DNA of 64,000 bases from positions 434,001 through 498,000 of the forward strand of contig NZ_JAYEES010000004.1 in assembly GCF_034653275.1 (NCBI RefSeq), written 5' to 3'. The notes beneath the pieces were generated by a model. It ran no database searches. It was not told the origin of the DNA and saw only the letters and a list, made by a program, of their open reading frames with translations. Every line of letters begins with the position of its first letter. Within the stretch, counting starts at the first letter, position 1. The stretch comes from Nitrospirillum sp034653275. Lineage in GTDB: Bacteria; Pseudomonadota; Alphaproteobacteria; Azospirillales; Azospirillaceae. The translations under genes were made by a program, and so were the position numbers. Shown piece after piece: positions 26,077-34,925 of this stretch.

Positions 26077-27005
26077 TTCGGCTGTTCCGGGATCTTGAAG
26101 CCCAGATAGGTGCCGGCGCTGATGCCCAGCACGCCCAGGCTGTAGGGGTCCAGGTCCGGCATCTTGCGGTGGACCACCGTTTCGATCAGGAACAGCACGC
26201 CGATGACCACCGTCCACACCGCCGTCTGGAAGCGGTGCAGGCTGATGCCGTTGGCGTCGGTCAGGATGTCGTGGACAAAATCCCGCGACGCCAGCTGGCG
26301 GGCCAGGGTGTCGCGGGTGGCGGTCAGGGTGGGCAGGTCGGCCGGCGGCGTGGCCGGGTCGGCGATCTGGGTCAGCACGCCCTGATAGGCCACCAGGATG
26401 GGGTTGGTCTTGTTCTGCTCCACCATGGCGGCGCCCATGGCGGTGCCGGTGCCCAGGCCCATCAGGCACAGGGCCTGCCCGGTCAGGGTGTCCAGCTCCC
26501 CCGTCACCAGGAACAGGTAGAGATATCCCGCCAGCACGATGACGAACCACCACGCCATCTGGCTCTGCGCCAGGCTGAAGGCGCGGCGCAGCGGCCTGCC
26601 AGTGGCCCCGGCCACGCCGGCGAAGGTGGAGGGCGTGTTGTCGCGCAGCATGTCGGTGGACATGGCGAGATACAGCAGCGCGGCCGTGACCGCCACCAGC
26701 ACCAGCACGCTGCCCACCGCCAGGGTCTTCTGGCTTTGCGGCAGGGATTTCCAGGCCAGCGCCAGGCTGGGCTCCCTGGTGGTGACCGGCCCCATCGCCG
26801 TCATGCCACCGGCGGCGGCTGTGGGGGTGGCGGTCGTGAGGGTGACGCCGCTGGCGGGGGGCATCCCCGAGGCCGGCGTGGTGGTGACGGGCGTCTCGAC
26901 GACCGTCACCGGCGCCGTCTGCGCGTCGGCCGTGGCCGCCATCATGTGGAACCCGGCGCCCAGCAGCGCCAGCAACGCCGTCACCAGAAATAACCTGCGC
27001 ACCAT
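26073..27005 (-). CDS. Uncharacterised membrane protein with signal peptide and five helices
   Basis: A 310-residue protein starting MVRRLFLVTALLALLGAGFH with GGGGAGGG directly before the ATG at 27005. After the signal peptide comes a Thr/Pro/Ala-rich periplasmic stretch and then hydrophobic segments near TLAVGSVLVLVAVTAALLYLA, AWWFVIVLAGYLYLFLVTG, ALCLMGLGTGTAMGAAM, FQTAVWTVVIGVLFLIETV and LGVLGISAGTYLGF. The pattern FSLAQSQMAWWF, DILTDANGISLHRFQ and GISAGTYLGFKIPE recurs in an unnamed family of bacterial membrane proteins. The stop overlaps the dprA start by one codon, so it is coupled to dprA; a link to DNA uptake is only a guess. Confidence 0.75.
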   Translation of the reverse strand: MVRRLFLVTALLALLGAGFHMMAATADAQTAPVTVVETPVTTTPASGMPPASGVTLTTATPTAAAGGMTAMGPVTTREPSLALAWKSLPQSQKTLAVGSVLVLVAVTAALLYLAMSTDMLRDNTPSTFAGVAGATGRPLRRAFSLAQSQMAWWFVIVLAGYLYLFLVTGELDTLTGQALCLMGLGTGTAMGAAMVEQNKTNPILVAYQGVLTQIADPATPPADLPTLTATRDTLARQLASRDFVHDILTDANGISLHRFQTAVWTVVIGVLFLIETVVHRKMPDLDPYSLGVLGISAGTYLGFKIPEQPN

Positions 27006-27141
27006 GCCCTCCCCAACCGCAAGGCCCCGCCCGAGATCGCCAAATCTATCGCGACACACCTATTGAGGGAACGACCAAACGGCAGCCCGCAGTAGAGTGG
27101 TGGCGGTAGGAGCAACCAGCCATCGCCGCCGCGCCGTGCTG

Positions 27142-27193
27142 AGATACGAAGGAAAGCTTCACAGTTTTCCTTCGTATCTGCTATAACCGGGAT
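27142..27193 (+). promoter_or_regulatory. MarR operator and core promoter (leaderless transcript likely)
   Basis: A perfect 14-bp inverted repeat AGATACGAAGGAAA (27142-27155) / TTTCCTTCGTATCT (27166-27179) surrounds the promoter. TTCACA (27158-27163) can be the -35 and TATAAC (27182-27187) the -10, 18 bp apart. The MarR ATG begins at 27194, about 7 bases after the -10, so transcription should start at or next to the A of ATG, giving a leaderless mRNA. No Shine-Dalgarno is present. The dyad is the likely self-repression operator. Confidence 0.75.
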
Positions 27194-27658
27194 ATGAGCG
27201 ATCCCTTGGACAGGCCCGACGTGGGCGATCCTGATGCCTCGGCCGTCATGGCGACGGCGGTGGAGTTGCGCGTGGTCATGGGCCAGCTGCGGCGCAAGCT
27301 GCGTGAGCAGGCCAACGTCGGCGACCTGACGCCCTCGCAAATCGCCGTGCTGCGGCGGCTGGACGGCGGGCCGGCCACGGTCACGGCCCTGGCCAAGGCG
27401 GAGGGTGTGCGCTCTCAATCCCTAGGCGCCACCGTCGCGGCGCTGGAGGCGGCGGGCCTGGTGATGGGCAGCCCCGATCCCGCTGACGGCCGCCAGACCT
27501 TGTGGGACCTGACTCCCGCCTGCCGCGAGCGGGTGCGGGCGGGCCGCGCCCTGCATGAGGACTGGCTGTTCCGCGCCATGCGCGCCCGCCTGTCGGCGAC
27601 GGAGCGGATGGAACTGGCGCGCGCGGTCGACCTTTTGAGACGCCTGGTCGCCGACTGA
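27194..27658 (+). CDS. MarR-family transcriptional regulator
   Basis: A 154-residue MarR regulator with the winged helix-turn-helix (LTPSQIAVLRRLDGGPATVTALAKAEGVRSQSLGATVAALEAAGLV) and the beta-wing DPADGRQTLWDLT. It heads an operon with an isochorismatase-like hydrolase and an MFS exporter, the classical set-up in which a MarR repressor senses a toxic compound and releases its own exporter. The perfect 14-bp palindrome over its promoter is the predicted binding site. Confidence 0.92.
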   Translation: MSDPLDRPDVGDPDASAVMATAVELRVVMGQLRRKLREQANVGDLTPSQIAVLRRLDGGPATVTALAKAEGVRSQSLGATVAALEAAGLVMGSPDPADGRQTLWDLTPACRERVRAGRALHEDWLFRAMRARLSATERMELARAVDLLRRLVAD

Positions 27659-27700
27659 TCGTCCCAAGCTTTAGTAGCCCCAAACCTTAGGAGACCGGCC

Positions 27701-28261
27701 ATGGCCGTCACCACCCTGGATGCCCGCACGGCCCTGATCGTCATCGATCTGCAGAAAGGCCTGCTGGCCATGCCGGGACTGCCGCCCCTTGACGGGGTCC
27801 TTGGGAACGCCGCCGCGCTGGCCGCGGCTTTCCGCCGGCGGGGCTTGCCGGTGGTGCTGGTGACCGTGGCCGGCGGCGCGCCGGGGCGGACGGAGCAGGG
27901 GCGCGTTCCCCGCGACTTGCCGCCGGACTGGGCCGAGCTGGTCCCGGAACTGGATGCCCAGCCGGGTGACCACCGCGTGGTGAAACGCACCTGGGGCGCC
28001 TTTCCCCATACCGACCTGGACGCCTACCTCAAGGGCCGGGGCGTGACCCAGGTGGTGGTGGCCGGCGTCTCCACCAGCGCCGGCGTGGAATCCACGGCGC
28101 GCGAGGCGCATGCGCTGGGCTACAACGTCACGCTGGCGGTCGACGCCATGGCCGACCGCGACGCCGAAACCCATGACCATAGCGTCACGCGCGTCTTTCC
28201 CCGTCTGGGCGAAACCGGCACCACGGCCGAGATCCTGGCCCTGCTGGATGGGACCTCATGA
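27701..28261 (+). CDS. Isochorismatase-family hydrolase without the catalytic cysteine
   Basis: A 186-residue isochorismatase-fold protein. The Asp of the catalytic site is in ALIVIDLQKGLLA and the Lys in VVKRTWGAF. At the position of the usual nucleophilic cysteine the sequence reads VAGVSTSAGVESTAREA, with Gly in place of Cys, as in true isochorismatases rather than in cysteine amidohydrolases such as nicotinamidase. TAGGAGA lies upstream of the ATG. The stop overlaps the start of the MFS gene (ATGA). Its substrate may be the compound sensed by MarR. Confidence 0.87.
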   Translation: MAVTTLDARTALIVIDLQKGLLAMPGLPPLDGVLGNAAALAAAFRRRGLPVVLVTVAGGAPGRTEQGRVPRDLPPDWAELVPELDAQPGDHRVVKRTWGAFPHTDLDAYLKGRGVTQVVVAGVSTSAGVESTAREAHALGYNVTLAVDAMADRDAETHDHSVTRVFPRLGETGTTAEILALLDGTS

Positions 28262-29532
28262 CGGCGCCCGCCGCTTCCCCCGCCCCCGCCGCCGCCACCG
28301 GCACCTTCCGTTCCCTGGCCAACCGCAATTTCCGCCTGTGGTTCCTGGGCGCCATCGTGTCCAACGTCGGCACCTGGATGCAGCGCACGGCGCAGGACTG
28401 GCTGGTGCTGACGGAACTGGCGCATGTCAACGGCGCCTCCGCCGTCGGCATCGTCATGGGCCTGCAGTTCGGCCCCCTGGCCCTGATGCTGCCCTTCAGC
28501 GGCTTCGCCGCCGATTATTTCGACCGGCGGCGCCTGGTGTTCCTCACCCAGCTCGCCTCCGGCCTACTGGCGCTGGGCCTGGGCCTCCTGACCGTGCTGG
28601 GCCTGGTGCAGCTGTGGCACGTCTATGTCTTCGCCTTCCTGCTGGGCTGCGTGGCGGCCTTCGACGCGCCCGCCCGCCAGACCTTCATCGGCGAGCTGGT
28701 GGGGGAGGCTGACCTGGCCAACGCCGTGGCGCTCAACTCCACCTCCTTCAACGCCGCGCGCATGATCGGGCCGGCGGTGGCCGGCGTGCTGATCGCGGCG
28801 GTGGGCACGGGCTGGGTGTTCCTGATCAACGCCGCCTCCTTCGTCGCCGTCATCGGATCGTTGTGCCTGCTGCGGGCGGCGGACTTCCATCCCCGCACGC
28901 GGGCGGTGCGCAGCCGGGGCAGCTTCATCGGCGGCTTCCGCTATGTCTGGGGCCGGCCGGATTTACGGGCCGTCCTGCTGATGCTGTTCCTCATCGGCAC
29001 CTTCGGCCTGAACTTCCCCATCTTCATCTCCACCATGGCGGTGCACGCCTTCCAGGCCGGGGCGGGGGAGTACGGGGTGCTCAGCTCCACCATGGCCATC
29101 GGCTCCGTCGCGGGCGCCCTGCTGGCGGCCCGGCGCGCCACGCCCACCCTGCCCCTGCTGGCGGGTGCCGCGCTGCTGTTCGGCGCGGGATGCGCCCTGG
29201 CGGCGGTCATGCCCACCACCTGGGCGTTCGGCATCCTGCTGGTCGTCATCGGCGTGGCGGCACAGACCTTCACCACCTCCACCAACAGCCTGGTGCAGCT
29301 ATCGACCGACAGCGCCATGCGCGGCCGGGTGGTGGCGCTGCTGCTGGCCATCGCCGTGGGCGGCACGCCCCTGGGCGCCCCCATCGTCGGCTGGGTGGCC
29401 GACGTGGCCGGGCCCCGCTGGTCCCTGGGCTTGGGCGCCGCCTCGGGCTTCCTGGCGGCACTGGTGGGGGTGCGTTATCTGGTCAAGCACACCGGCTGGC
29501 GGCTTTGGCGCGAGATCAAAACCTCAGCGTGA
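28258..29532 (+). CDS. MFS exporter (EntS/MFS_3-like)
   Basis: A 424-residue major facilitator with about 12 helices. NRNFRLWFLGAIVSNVGTWMQRTAQDWLVL is the usual N terminus of the MFS_3 (enterobactin exporter-like) group, and the cytoplasmic loop FAADYFDRRRLVF matches motif A. DAPARQTFIGELVGEADLANAVALNS is also typical of the group. It is the last gene of the marR operon (4-bp overlap with the gene before). Its stop overlaps the convergent kinase gene stop by 17 bp. Confidence 0.92.
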   Translation: MTAPAASPAPAAATGTFRSLANRNFRLWFLGAIVSNVGTWMQRTAQDWLVLTELAHVNGASAVGIVMGLQFGPLALMLPFSGFAADYFDRRRLVFLTQLASGLLALGLGLLTVLGLVQLWHVYVFAFLLGCVAAFDAPARQTFIGELVGEADLANAVALNSTSFNAARMIGPAVAGVLIAAVGTGWVFLINAASFVAVIGSLCLLRAADFHPRTRAVRSRGSFIGGFRYVWGRPDLRAVLLMLFLIGTFGLNFPIFISTMAVHAFQAGAGEYGVLSSTMAIGSVAGALLAARRATPTLPLLAGAALLFGAGCALAAVMPTTWAFGILLVVIGVAAQTFTTSTNSLVQLSTDSAMRGRVVALLLAIAVGGTPLGAPIVGWVADVAGPRWSLGLGAASGFLAALVGVRYLVKHTGWRLWREIKTSA

Positions 29533-30895
29533 ACACCGTGCCCCCACCCTCCACCGGGGACGCGGCGATGGTGCCGCCGTGGGCCAGCATGATCTGGCGG
29601 GCGAGCGGCAGGCCGATGCCGCTGCCCTCACGCTTGGTGGTGTAGAAGGGCACGAAGATCTTGTCGGCCACGTCGGGCGGGATGCCGGGGCCGTTGTCGC
29701 GCACCAGCAGGTTTAGATGGCCGGTCACGTCCAGGTGGCCCGCCAGGGTGATGGCGGGTGGGCGGGCCGCCGTGCCGCTGGCCTTCGCCTCATCCAGCGC
29801 CTCCACCGCGTTCTTCACCAGGTTGATCAGCACCTGGTCGATCAGGTCGGGGTCGGCGCTGATCTCCAGCGAGGGCGGCAGCACCACCACCTCCAGCGCC
29901 ACGCCGTGCTCCGCCATCGCCGGGCCCATCAGCCGTTCCACCCGGCCGAACAGCTCACGCACCTTCAGCCGCTCCACCTTCGGCCGGGGCATCTGGGTGA
30001 AGCGGCGGTAGCGCTCGACGAAGCGCAGCAGGCCGCCGGCGCGGCGGGTGACGGTGTCCATGGCCTCGCCCGCGTCGGCCGCGTCCAACAGCACGGCGGG
30101 GGGCAGGCCGGGGATGGTCTCCAGCTGGGTGCGCAGGTCGGCCAGCAGCGACTGCGCCGTGCCGGCCAGGGACGAGACGGGCGTCAGCGAGTTCATCATC
30201 TCGTGCGTCAGCACCCGCACCAGGTCCGACCAGGCCTTGACCTCCGTCGCCTCCAGCTCCCCGCCGATGTTCTGCAGGCTGATCAGCAGGCGCGGCCCGT
30301 CCGCCAGGGTCAGCTGGGTGGCACGCACCGTCAGGTGCAGGGGCGTGATGCCGCCCGCCACCTTCAGCAGGGCGCTCTGCCCCGGTTCCAGCACGCGGAG
30401 CGCCGAATCCAGGGTGCCGCCGTCCACCAGGCGTCGGTTCAGGTCGTCATGGCCGATCAGGCGGCGGGCCACGTTGTTCAGCAGGTTGACGCGGCCGTCG
30501 GGGTGCACCTCGGCCAGGGCCACGGGCACATGCTCCACCAGCACGTTCAGGTAATCGGCCTTGCGCTCGGCATCGGCGCGGGCGTCGCGGAACTTGTCGA
30601 ACACCCCGGCGAAGGCCTGCCCCAGCTCCTGGAAGCTGGGCCCCATGGCGCGATAGCTGAAGCTCTGGGTGAAGTCGGAATGGCTGAGCGCGTTCAGGAA
30701 GCGCGCCAGCTCGCGGTTGGTGGTGTTCACCACCCGCACCACGCCGCCGATCTGGAAGGCGATCAGGAACAGCACCAGCGCCTCGGTGGCGTGGTAGTCG
30801 GTGGCCTGCAGCAGCAGGCCCAGGGCCACGCAGCTGAGGCACAGCAGGGTCACCCGCAGGGTCAGCGCCGTGCTGAACGACGACTTAAAGACCAT
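29516..30895 (-). CDS. Sensor histidine kinase (NtrY-like, membrane-bound)
   Basis: A 459-residue histidine kinase. Two N-terminal transmembrane helices (TLRVTLLCLSCVALGLLLQA, EALVLFLIAFQIGGVVRV) are followed by a PAS-like domain, the H box in VRVLTHEMMNSLTPVSSL, and the ATPase domain with N box (VLINLVKNAVEAL), G1 box (DNGPGIPPDV) and G2 box (GSGIGLPLARQI). The short extracellular part suggests sensing in the membrane. The ATG at 30895 overlaps the stop of the partner regulator gene, so the pair is translationally coupled. The signal is unknown. Confidence 0.9.
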   Translation of the reverse strand: MVFKSSFSTALTLRVTLLCLSCVALGLLLQATDYHATEALVLFLIAFQIGGVVRVVNTTNRELARFLNALSHSDFTQSFSYRAMGPSFQELGQAFAGVFDKFRDARADAERKADYLNVLVEHVPVALAEVHPDGRVNLLNNVARRLIGHDDLNRRLVDGGTLDSALRVLEPGQSALLKVAGGITPLHLTVRATQLTLADGPRLLISLQNIGGELEATEVKAWSDLVRVLTHEMMNSLTPVSSLAGTAQSLLADLRTQLETIPGLPPAVLLDAADAGEAMDTVTRRAGGLLRFVERYRRFTQMPRPKVERLKVRELFGRVERLMGPAMAEHGVALEVVVLPPSLEISADPDLIDQVLINLVKNAVEALDEAKASGTAARPPAITLAGHLDVTGHLNLLVRDNGPGIPPDVADKIFVPFYTTKREGSGIGLPLARQIMLAHGGTIAASPVEGGGTVFTLRF

Positions 30896-32318
30896 GCTTC
30901 TCCATCCGGCGGTAGAGGGAGGTGCGGGTGATGCCCAGCTCATTGGCGGCGTGGCTGATGTTGCCCTGGTGCTTGTCCAGCGCCCGCCGGATCACCTGGG
31001 CCTCCACCGTTTCCAAATCCAGCGTGCCCAAGGTCAAGGCGTTGGGGGTCAGGCCGTTGTCGCCCACCGCCGGGGGCGGGGGCGCTGCGGCCGGCCGGGG
31101 GGCGCCGCCGGGCGCGGAGGGCAGGGAGAAGTCCTCCGCCTCCAAGACGTCGCCGGCGCCCAGGATCATGGCGCGCTCCACCGCGTGGCGCAGGGCGCGG
31201 ACGTTGCCCGGCCAGTGGTAGGCCTTCAGCCGCGCCAGCGCGTCGTCGGACAGGCGGCGCGGCGGGATGGCGTACTTGCGGGCATACAGGCTCATGAAAT
31301 GCGTGACCAGGGCCGGGATGTCGTCCGCCCGGTCGCGCAAGGGGGGCAGGCGCAGCTCCACCGTGTTGATGCGGTACAGCAGGTCCTGGCGAAAGGTGTC
31401 CGGGCTTTCCAGCTGTTCCACCGGCATGTTGGTGGCGGAGATCAGGCGCACGTCGATGGGGATGGGCCGGTTGCCGCCCACGGGGATGACCACGCGCTGC
31501 TCCAGCACCGACAGCAGCTTGCTCTGCTGGTACAGGGGCAGGTTGCCGATCTCATCCAGGAACAGGGTGCCGCCGTTGGCCGCCACCAGCCGGCCGACGC
31601 GGTCCTCCTTGGCGTCGGTGAAGGCGCCCTTCTTGTGGCCGAACAGCTCGCTCTCGAACAGATTCTCGGCGATGGCGCCCAGGTCCACCGCCACGAACAC
31701 CTGGTCCGCGCGCCGGGACCGGCGGTGGATTTCCCGGGCGATGACCTCCTTGCCCGTGCCGTTCTCCCCCAGGATCAGGACGTTGGCGTCGGTGGGGGCG
31801 GCGCGGTCCACCAGGGTCAGCACGCGCGCCATGGCCGGGCTGCTGCCGATCAGGGTTTGCCCCGGCTGGTCCAGGGCGGCCGCCAGTTCCTTGTTGCGGG
31901 CGCCCAGCTGCGCCGCCTCACGCCGGGAGGCCGTCAGGGTCATGGCGCTCATGAGCGTCGCCACCAGCCGCTCGTTCGACCAGGGCTTCAGCACGAAGTC
32001 GCAGGCGCCCTGCTTCATCGCCTCCACCGCCGTGCCCACGTCGCCATAGGCGGTCATCAGGATGACGGACAGGGTGGGGTCGATCTCCAGCACGCGTTTC
32101 AGCCACTGGAAGCCTTCGCGCCCCGTGTTGGCGCCGATGGCGAAGTTCATGTCCAGCAGGACGGCGTCGAACACCTCATCCTTCAACAGCTGGGGAATGC
32201 GGTCCGGCTGGCTCTCGGTATGGACCAGGATGCCTTCCCGTTTCAGCAGCAGGCGGGCGGCCACCAGGATGTCCTGGTCGTCGTCCACCATCAGGATGCG
32301 GCCGCTTTTCTGTGTCAT
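30885..32318 (-). CDS. Sigma-54-dependent response regulator with GAFTDA loop
   Basis: A 477-residue regulator: receiver domain (phosphoacceptor in AVLLDMNFAIG), AAA+ sigma-54 activation domain (Walker A LILGENGTGKEVIA, Walker B GGTLFLDEIGNLP) and a Fis-type helix-turn-helix (LETVEAQVIRRALDKHQGNISHAANELGITRTSLYRRME). The loop that contacts sigma-54 reads GAFTDA instead of GAFTGA; this variant occurs in a defined subgroup of such regulators and does not by itself mean inactivity. Start at 32318 (MTQKSGRILMVDDD) is chosen because the earlier in-frame residues are not conserved. Confidence 0.9.
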   Translation of the reverse strand: MTQKSGRILMVDDDQDILVAARLLLKREGILVHTESQPDRIPQLLKDEVFDAVLLDMNFAIGANTGREGFQWLKRVLEIDPTLSVILMTAYGDVGTAVEAMKQGACDFVLKPWSNERLVATLMSAMTLTASRREAAQLGARNKELAAALDQPGQTLIGSSPAMARVLTLVDRAAPTDANVLILGENGTGKEVIAREIHRRSRRADQVFVAVDLGAIAENLFESELFGHKKGAFTDAKEDRVGRLVAANGGTLFLDEIGNLPLYQQSKLLSVLEQRVVIPVGGNRPIPIDVRLISATNMPVEQLESPDTFRQDLLYRINTVELRLPPLRDRADDIPALVTHFMSLYARKYAIPPRRLSDDALARLKAYHWPGNVRALRHAVERAMILGAGDVLEAEDFSLPSAPGGAPRPAAAPPPPAVGDNGLTPNALTLGTLDLETVEAQVIRRALDKHQGNISHAANELGITRTSLYRRMEKHGL

Positions 32319-32465
32319 CGGTGCGAAGTCCCCCACAATACTGTCCGAAATCGTACACCGCCCAGGGTCAGAGCGCATGTCCGTTCTGCGGTGGTTCCCT
32401 CTGGCGCCATGGGAATGGCTCCCCTCCAATGCCGGCAACCATCATCGCCAAAAGGGAGCGACATC

Positions 32466-32939
32466 ATGGCCGGCAAGCAACACACCTACCGCGTCACCGT
32501 CACCTGGACCGGCAACAAGGGCCAGGGCACGGCCAACTACCGCGCCTACACCCGCGACCATGAGATCCAGGCGGCGGGCAAGCCGGTCATCCCCGGTTCC
32601 TCCGACCCCGCCTTCCTGGGCGACGCCACCCGCTACAATCCGGAGGAGATGCTGGTCGCCTCCCTCTCCACCTGCCACAAGCTGTGGTACCTGCATCTGG
32701 CGGCCGAGGCCGGGCTGGTCGTCACCGCCTATCAGGACCAGGCGGAGGGCACGATGGTGGAGACGGCGGACGGCAACGGGCACTTCATCCGCGTGACCCT
32801 GCGCCCCACGGTGACCATCGCCGCCGGGGGCGACCCGGCGCTGGCCCAGTCGCTTCACGACAAGGCGCACCATTTCTGCTTCATCGCCAACTCCGTCAAT
32901 TTCCCGGTGGTGACGGACGGGGTGGTGCGGACGGCCTGA
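32466..32939 (+). CDS. OsmC-family peroxiredoxin-like protein
   Basis: A 157-residue OsmC/Ohr superfamily protein that reduces organic hydroperoxides with two cysteines: one in SLSTCHKLWYL and one in KAHHFCFIANS. The N terminus MAGKQHTYRVTVTWTGNKGQGT and the NPEEMLVAS motif match the YhfA/OsmC subgroup. AGGGAGC lies upstream of ATG 32466. The WYL regulator follows 60 bp downstream on the same strand. Confidence 0.93.
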   Translation: MAGKQHTYRVTVTWTGNKGQGTANYRAYTRDHEIQAAGKPVIPGSSDPAFLGDATRYNPEEMLVASLSTCHKLWYLHLAAEAGLVVTAYQDQAEGTMVETADGNGHFIRVTLRPTVTIAAGGDPALAQSLHDKAHHFCFIANSVNFPVVTDGVVRTA

Positions 32940-32998
32940 GGGCGGGCTATCCTGCCAGGAACCCCGATCCTCGATCCCGACCCTTCGGACCCGCCGCC

Positions 32999-33697
32999 TT
33001 GTCCCGTTCCGCCCGCCTGCTCGACCTCATCCAGGCCCTGCGCCGCCATCGCCGGCCGGTGACGGCCGCCGACCTGGCGGCGGAACTGGACGTGTCCATC
33101 CGCACCGTCTATCGCGACATTGCCACCCTGGCGGCTCAGGGCGTGCCGGTGGAGGGGGAGGCCGGCCTGGGCTATGTGCTGCGCCCGGGCTTCATGCTGC
33201 CGCCCCTGATGTTCGGGGACGACGAGATCGAGGCGCTGGTGCTGGGCCTGCGCTGGGTGGCGCAGCGGGGCGACGGGCCCCTGGGCCTGGCGGCGCAGAA
33301 CGCCACGGCCAAGATCATGGCCGTGCTGCCCGCCGACCTGAAGGCCCTGGCGGAGGATAGCGGCCTGATGCCGGTGTCGCTGAGGCCCAGCGTGGCGGAG
33401 CCGCGCGACCTGACGGAAATCCGCCGCGCCATCCGGACGGAGCGCAAGCTGCGCATCGCCTACACCGACGGGCAGGGTCGGGCCAGCGACCGCACCATCT
33501 GGCCCTTCGCCCTGGCCTTCCTGGAGCGCATCCGCATGGTGGCCGCCTGGTGCGAGACGCGGCAGGCCTTCCGCCACTTCCGCACCGACCGCATCGTCGA
33601 GGTGACGGTGGAGGCCGACCGCTATCCCCGCCGCCGCCACGCCCTGCTGGCGGATTGGAAGGCGGAGATGGACGCGGCGGAGGCGGAGGAGACGTAG
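32999..33697 (+). CDS. HTH-WYL transcriptional regulator (YafY-like), TTG start
   Basis: A 232-residue YafY-type regulator: N-terminal HTH_11 (SARLLDLIQALRRHRRPVTAADLAAELDVSIRTVYRDIATLAAQG) and a C-terminal WYL ligand-binding domain (RKLRIAYTDGQGRASDRTIWPFALAF ... VAAWCETRQAFRHFRTDRI). The TTG at 32999 gives the normal start of the family; no good ribosome binding site is visible. Placement behind the OsmC gene suggests a shared stress response. Confidence 0.87.
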   Translation: MSRSARLLDLIQALRRHRRPVTAADLAAELDVSIRTVYRDIATLAAQGVPVEGEAGLGYVLRPGFMLPPLMFGDDEIEALVLGLRWVAQRGDGPLGLAAQNATAKIMAVLPADLKALAEDSGLMPVSLRPSVAEPRDLTEIRRAIRTERKLRIAYTDGQGRASDRTIWPFALAFLERIRMVAAWCETRQAFRHFRTDRIVEVTVEADRYPRRRHALLADWKAEMDAAEAEET

Positions 33698-33708
33698 GCC
33701 GGCGTCCC

Positions 33709-34107
33709 TTACGGCGCTGGCCTGGCGCTGTCGTAGGTCAGCAGCACGTCGGTATGGCCGTCGGCCAGGCGGTGGAACAGGGTGCCGGTCACGGCCACCC
33801 GGCGGCCCAGCGGGGGCTTGGCGCCCGTGGGCAGCTTCAGCTGAAGGGTGTCGATGGACTCCACGTCCTCATCCGTTTCCGCCGTGCCGCCCGCCACGCA
33901 GATCATCTGCGGCAAGGTCAGCACGTAATAGTCCTCGTTGGTGACGCCCCTGGCGCCGTTGCGGGTGCCGTGTCGCAGGGTGATCTCCCCCGTCAGGGTC
34001 ACGGGCTCCGGCTGGTAGGGCTGGCAGTCATGGGCCGTGGCGGGCCCCCAGGCGGGGATGGCGGCGCCGGCGGCCAGGCCGGCCAGCAATAGAGTCCGGA
34101 AAAGCAT
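33709..34107 (-). CDS. DUF4431-like secreted protein
   Basis: A 132-residue protein with a Sec signal peptide (MLFRTLLLAGLAAGAAIPAWG, cleaved near TAHDC). The mature part follows the DUF4431 pattern: EPVTLTGEITLRH, YYVLTLPQMICVAGG, DTLQLKL, GRRVAVTGTLFHRLADGHTDVLLT. Two cysteines may form a disulfide. The frame stays open upstream to 34170, but the Met at 34107 gives a proper signal peptide. Function unknown; the fold of this family resembles a beta-barrel/OB-like domain. Confidence 0.8.
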   Translation of the reverse strand: MLFRTLLLAGLAAGAAIPAWGPATAHDCQPYQPEPVTLTGEITLRHGTRNGARGVTNEDYYVLTLPQMICVAGGTAETDEDVESIDTLQLKLPTGAKPPLGRRVAVTGTLFHRLADGHTDVLLTYDSARPAP

Positions 34108-34255
34108 GCGGTCCCCTGGGCGCGTGTCGAGCGGGTGCGCGGAAAGCACGGACCCTACCGCCTGCCACATTGTTTGGCGAGGGGGCGATGCTGCTGACAG
34201 GATCTGTCAGGGGGCGACCCTAGGATGCAGGCCCACCCGTCGATGGAGCGCCGCC

Positions 34256-34810
34256 ATGACCCCTGAAACAGCCTCCGCCTCCCGTGGCCTGCCGCTTTTC
34301 ACCTCTGTTCCCTTGGCCGCCGCCCCTCTGGCCACCGCCCCTCTGGCCACCGGCACCCCCGGCTGGGTGTGGGTGGCCTCTGTTGGGGCCATCGGGCGGG
34401 GCCGGGCGGCCGGCGACATGCGCCTGCCGGTGCGCCACGACGGCGTGCTGCGCCGCGTGGCGGTGGGGGAGCGTGTGGCTTGCTTCGCCCCCGACGCCGT
34501 GGGCGGATCCTGTTTCCTGGCGGTGGGTCACGTCCTGCAGGGTGGGCTATATGTGGAGCAGGACGCGGCCGGCCGGGGGTGGGCCTGCCTGCCGGTGGCC
34601 TATCTGCCGTCGCGGCCGGTGCCGCTGGCCGCCGTGCTGGACGGGGCGCTGGCGGCCATGGGCTGGGGGTTCAGCCTGCCCGTGGGGCTGACGCGGCTGG
34701 ACGGCGCCGACCTGGACGCCATCGCGGCCGCCCTGGCGGGTGAGGAAGGCGACGACCCAGTCATGGCCTTTCCGCCGGTCCGTATTGCGTGCCTGGAAGA
34801 TGCCGATTGA
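34256..34810 (+). CDS. Divergent EVE (PUA-like) domain protein
   Basis: A 184-residue protein with no signal peptide. The pattern GWVWVASVGAIGRG...GVLRRVAVGERVACFAPDAVGG...FLAVGHV, then PVPL and GWGFSLPVGLTRLDGADLDAIAAAL, follows the order of EVE domains, PUA-fold modules that read modified bases and often lie near defence genes. The first 35 residues are low complexity with a repeated PLATAP unit, caused by a 15-bp tandem repeat. The start ATG has a GGAG 8 bases upstream. The call rests on pattern similarity, so a profile search is required; the standard EVE residues WxxxxS and D-x-Y are altered here. Confidence 0.5.
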   Translation: MTPETASASRGLPLFTSVPLAAAPLATAPLATGTPGWVWVASVGAIGRGRAAGDMRLPVRHDGVLRRVAVGERVACFAPDAVGGSCFLAVGHVLQGGLYVEQDAAGRGWACLPVAYLPSRPVPLAAVLDGALAAMGWGFSLPVGLTRLDGADLDAIAAALAGEEGDDPVMAFPPVRIACLEDAD

Positions 34811-34925
34811 TACAGGTCAGGGATAGGCGGCCCGATCTCCAATAAAAATCCCCTCATTGAAAAACAAGTGCGGCGTCAAGGCGGTGGAACATTCGCCGGC
34901 CACACTGTTCAAGGAGGGGTAAGTG

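Noticed and set aside
26077..26553. Extension of dprA upstream of 26076
   Set aside because: The added residues are unrelated to DprA and overlap the membrane protein gene in another frame.
31600..31640. GAFTDA in the sigma-54 activator read as a broken GAFTGA loop
   Set aside because: This substitution is found across a recognisable subgroup of these regulators with otherwise intact Walker motifs, so it is not evidence of inactivation by itself.
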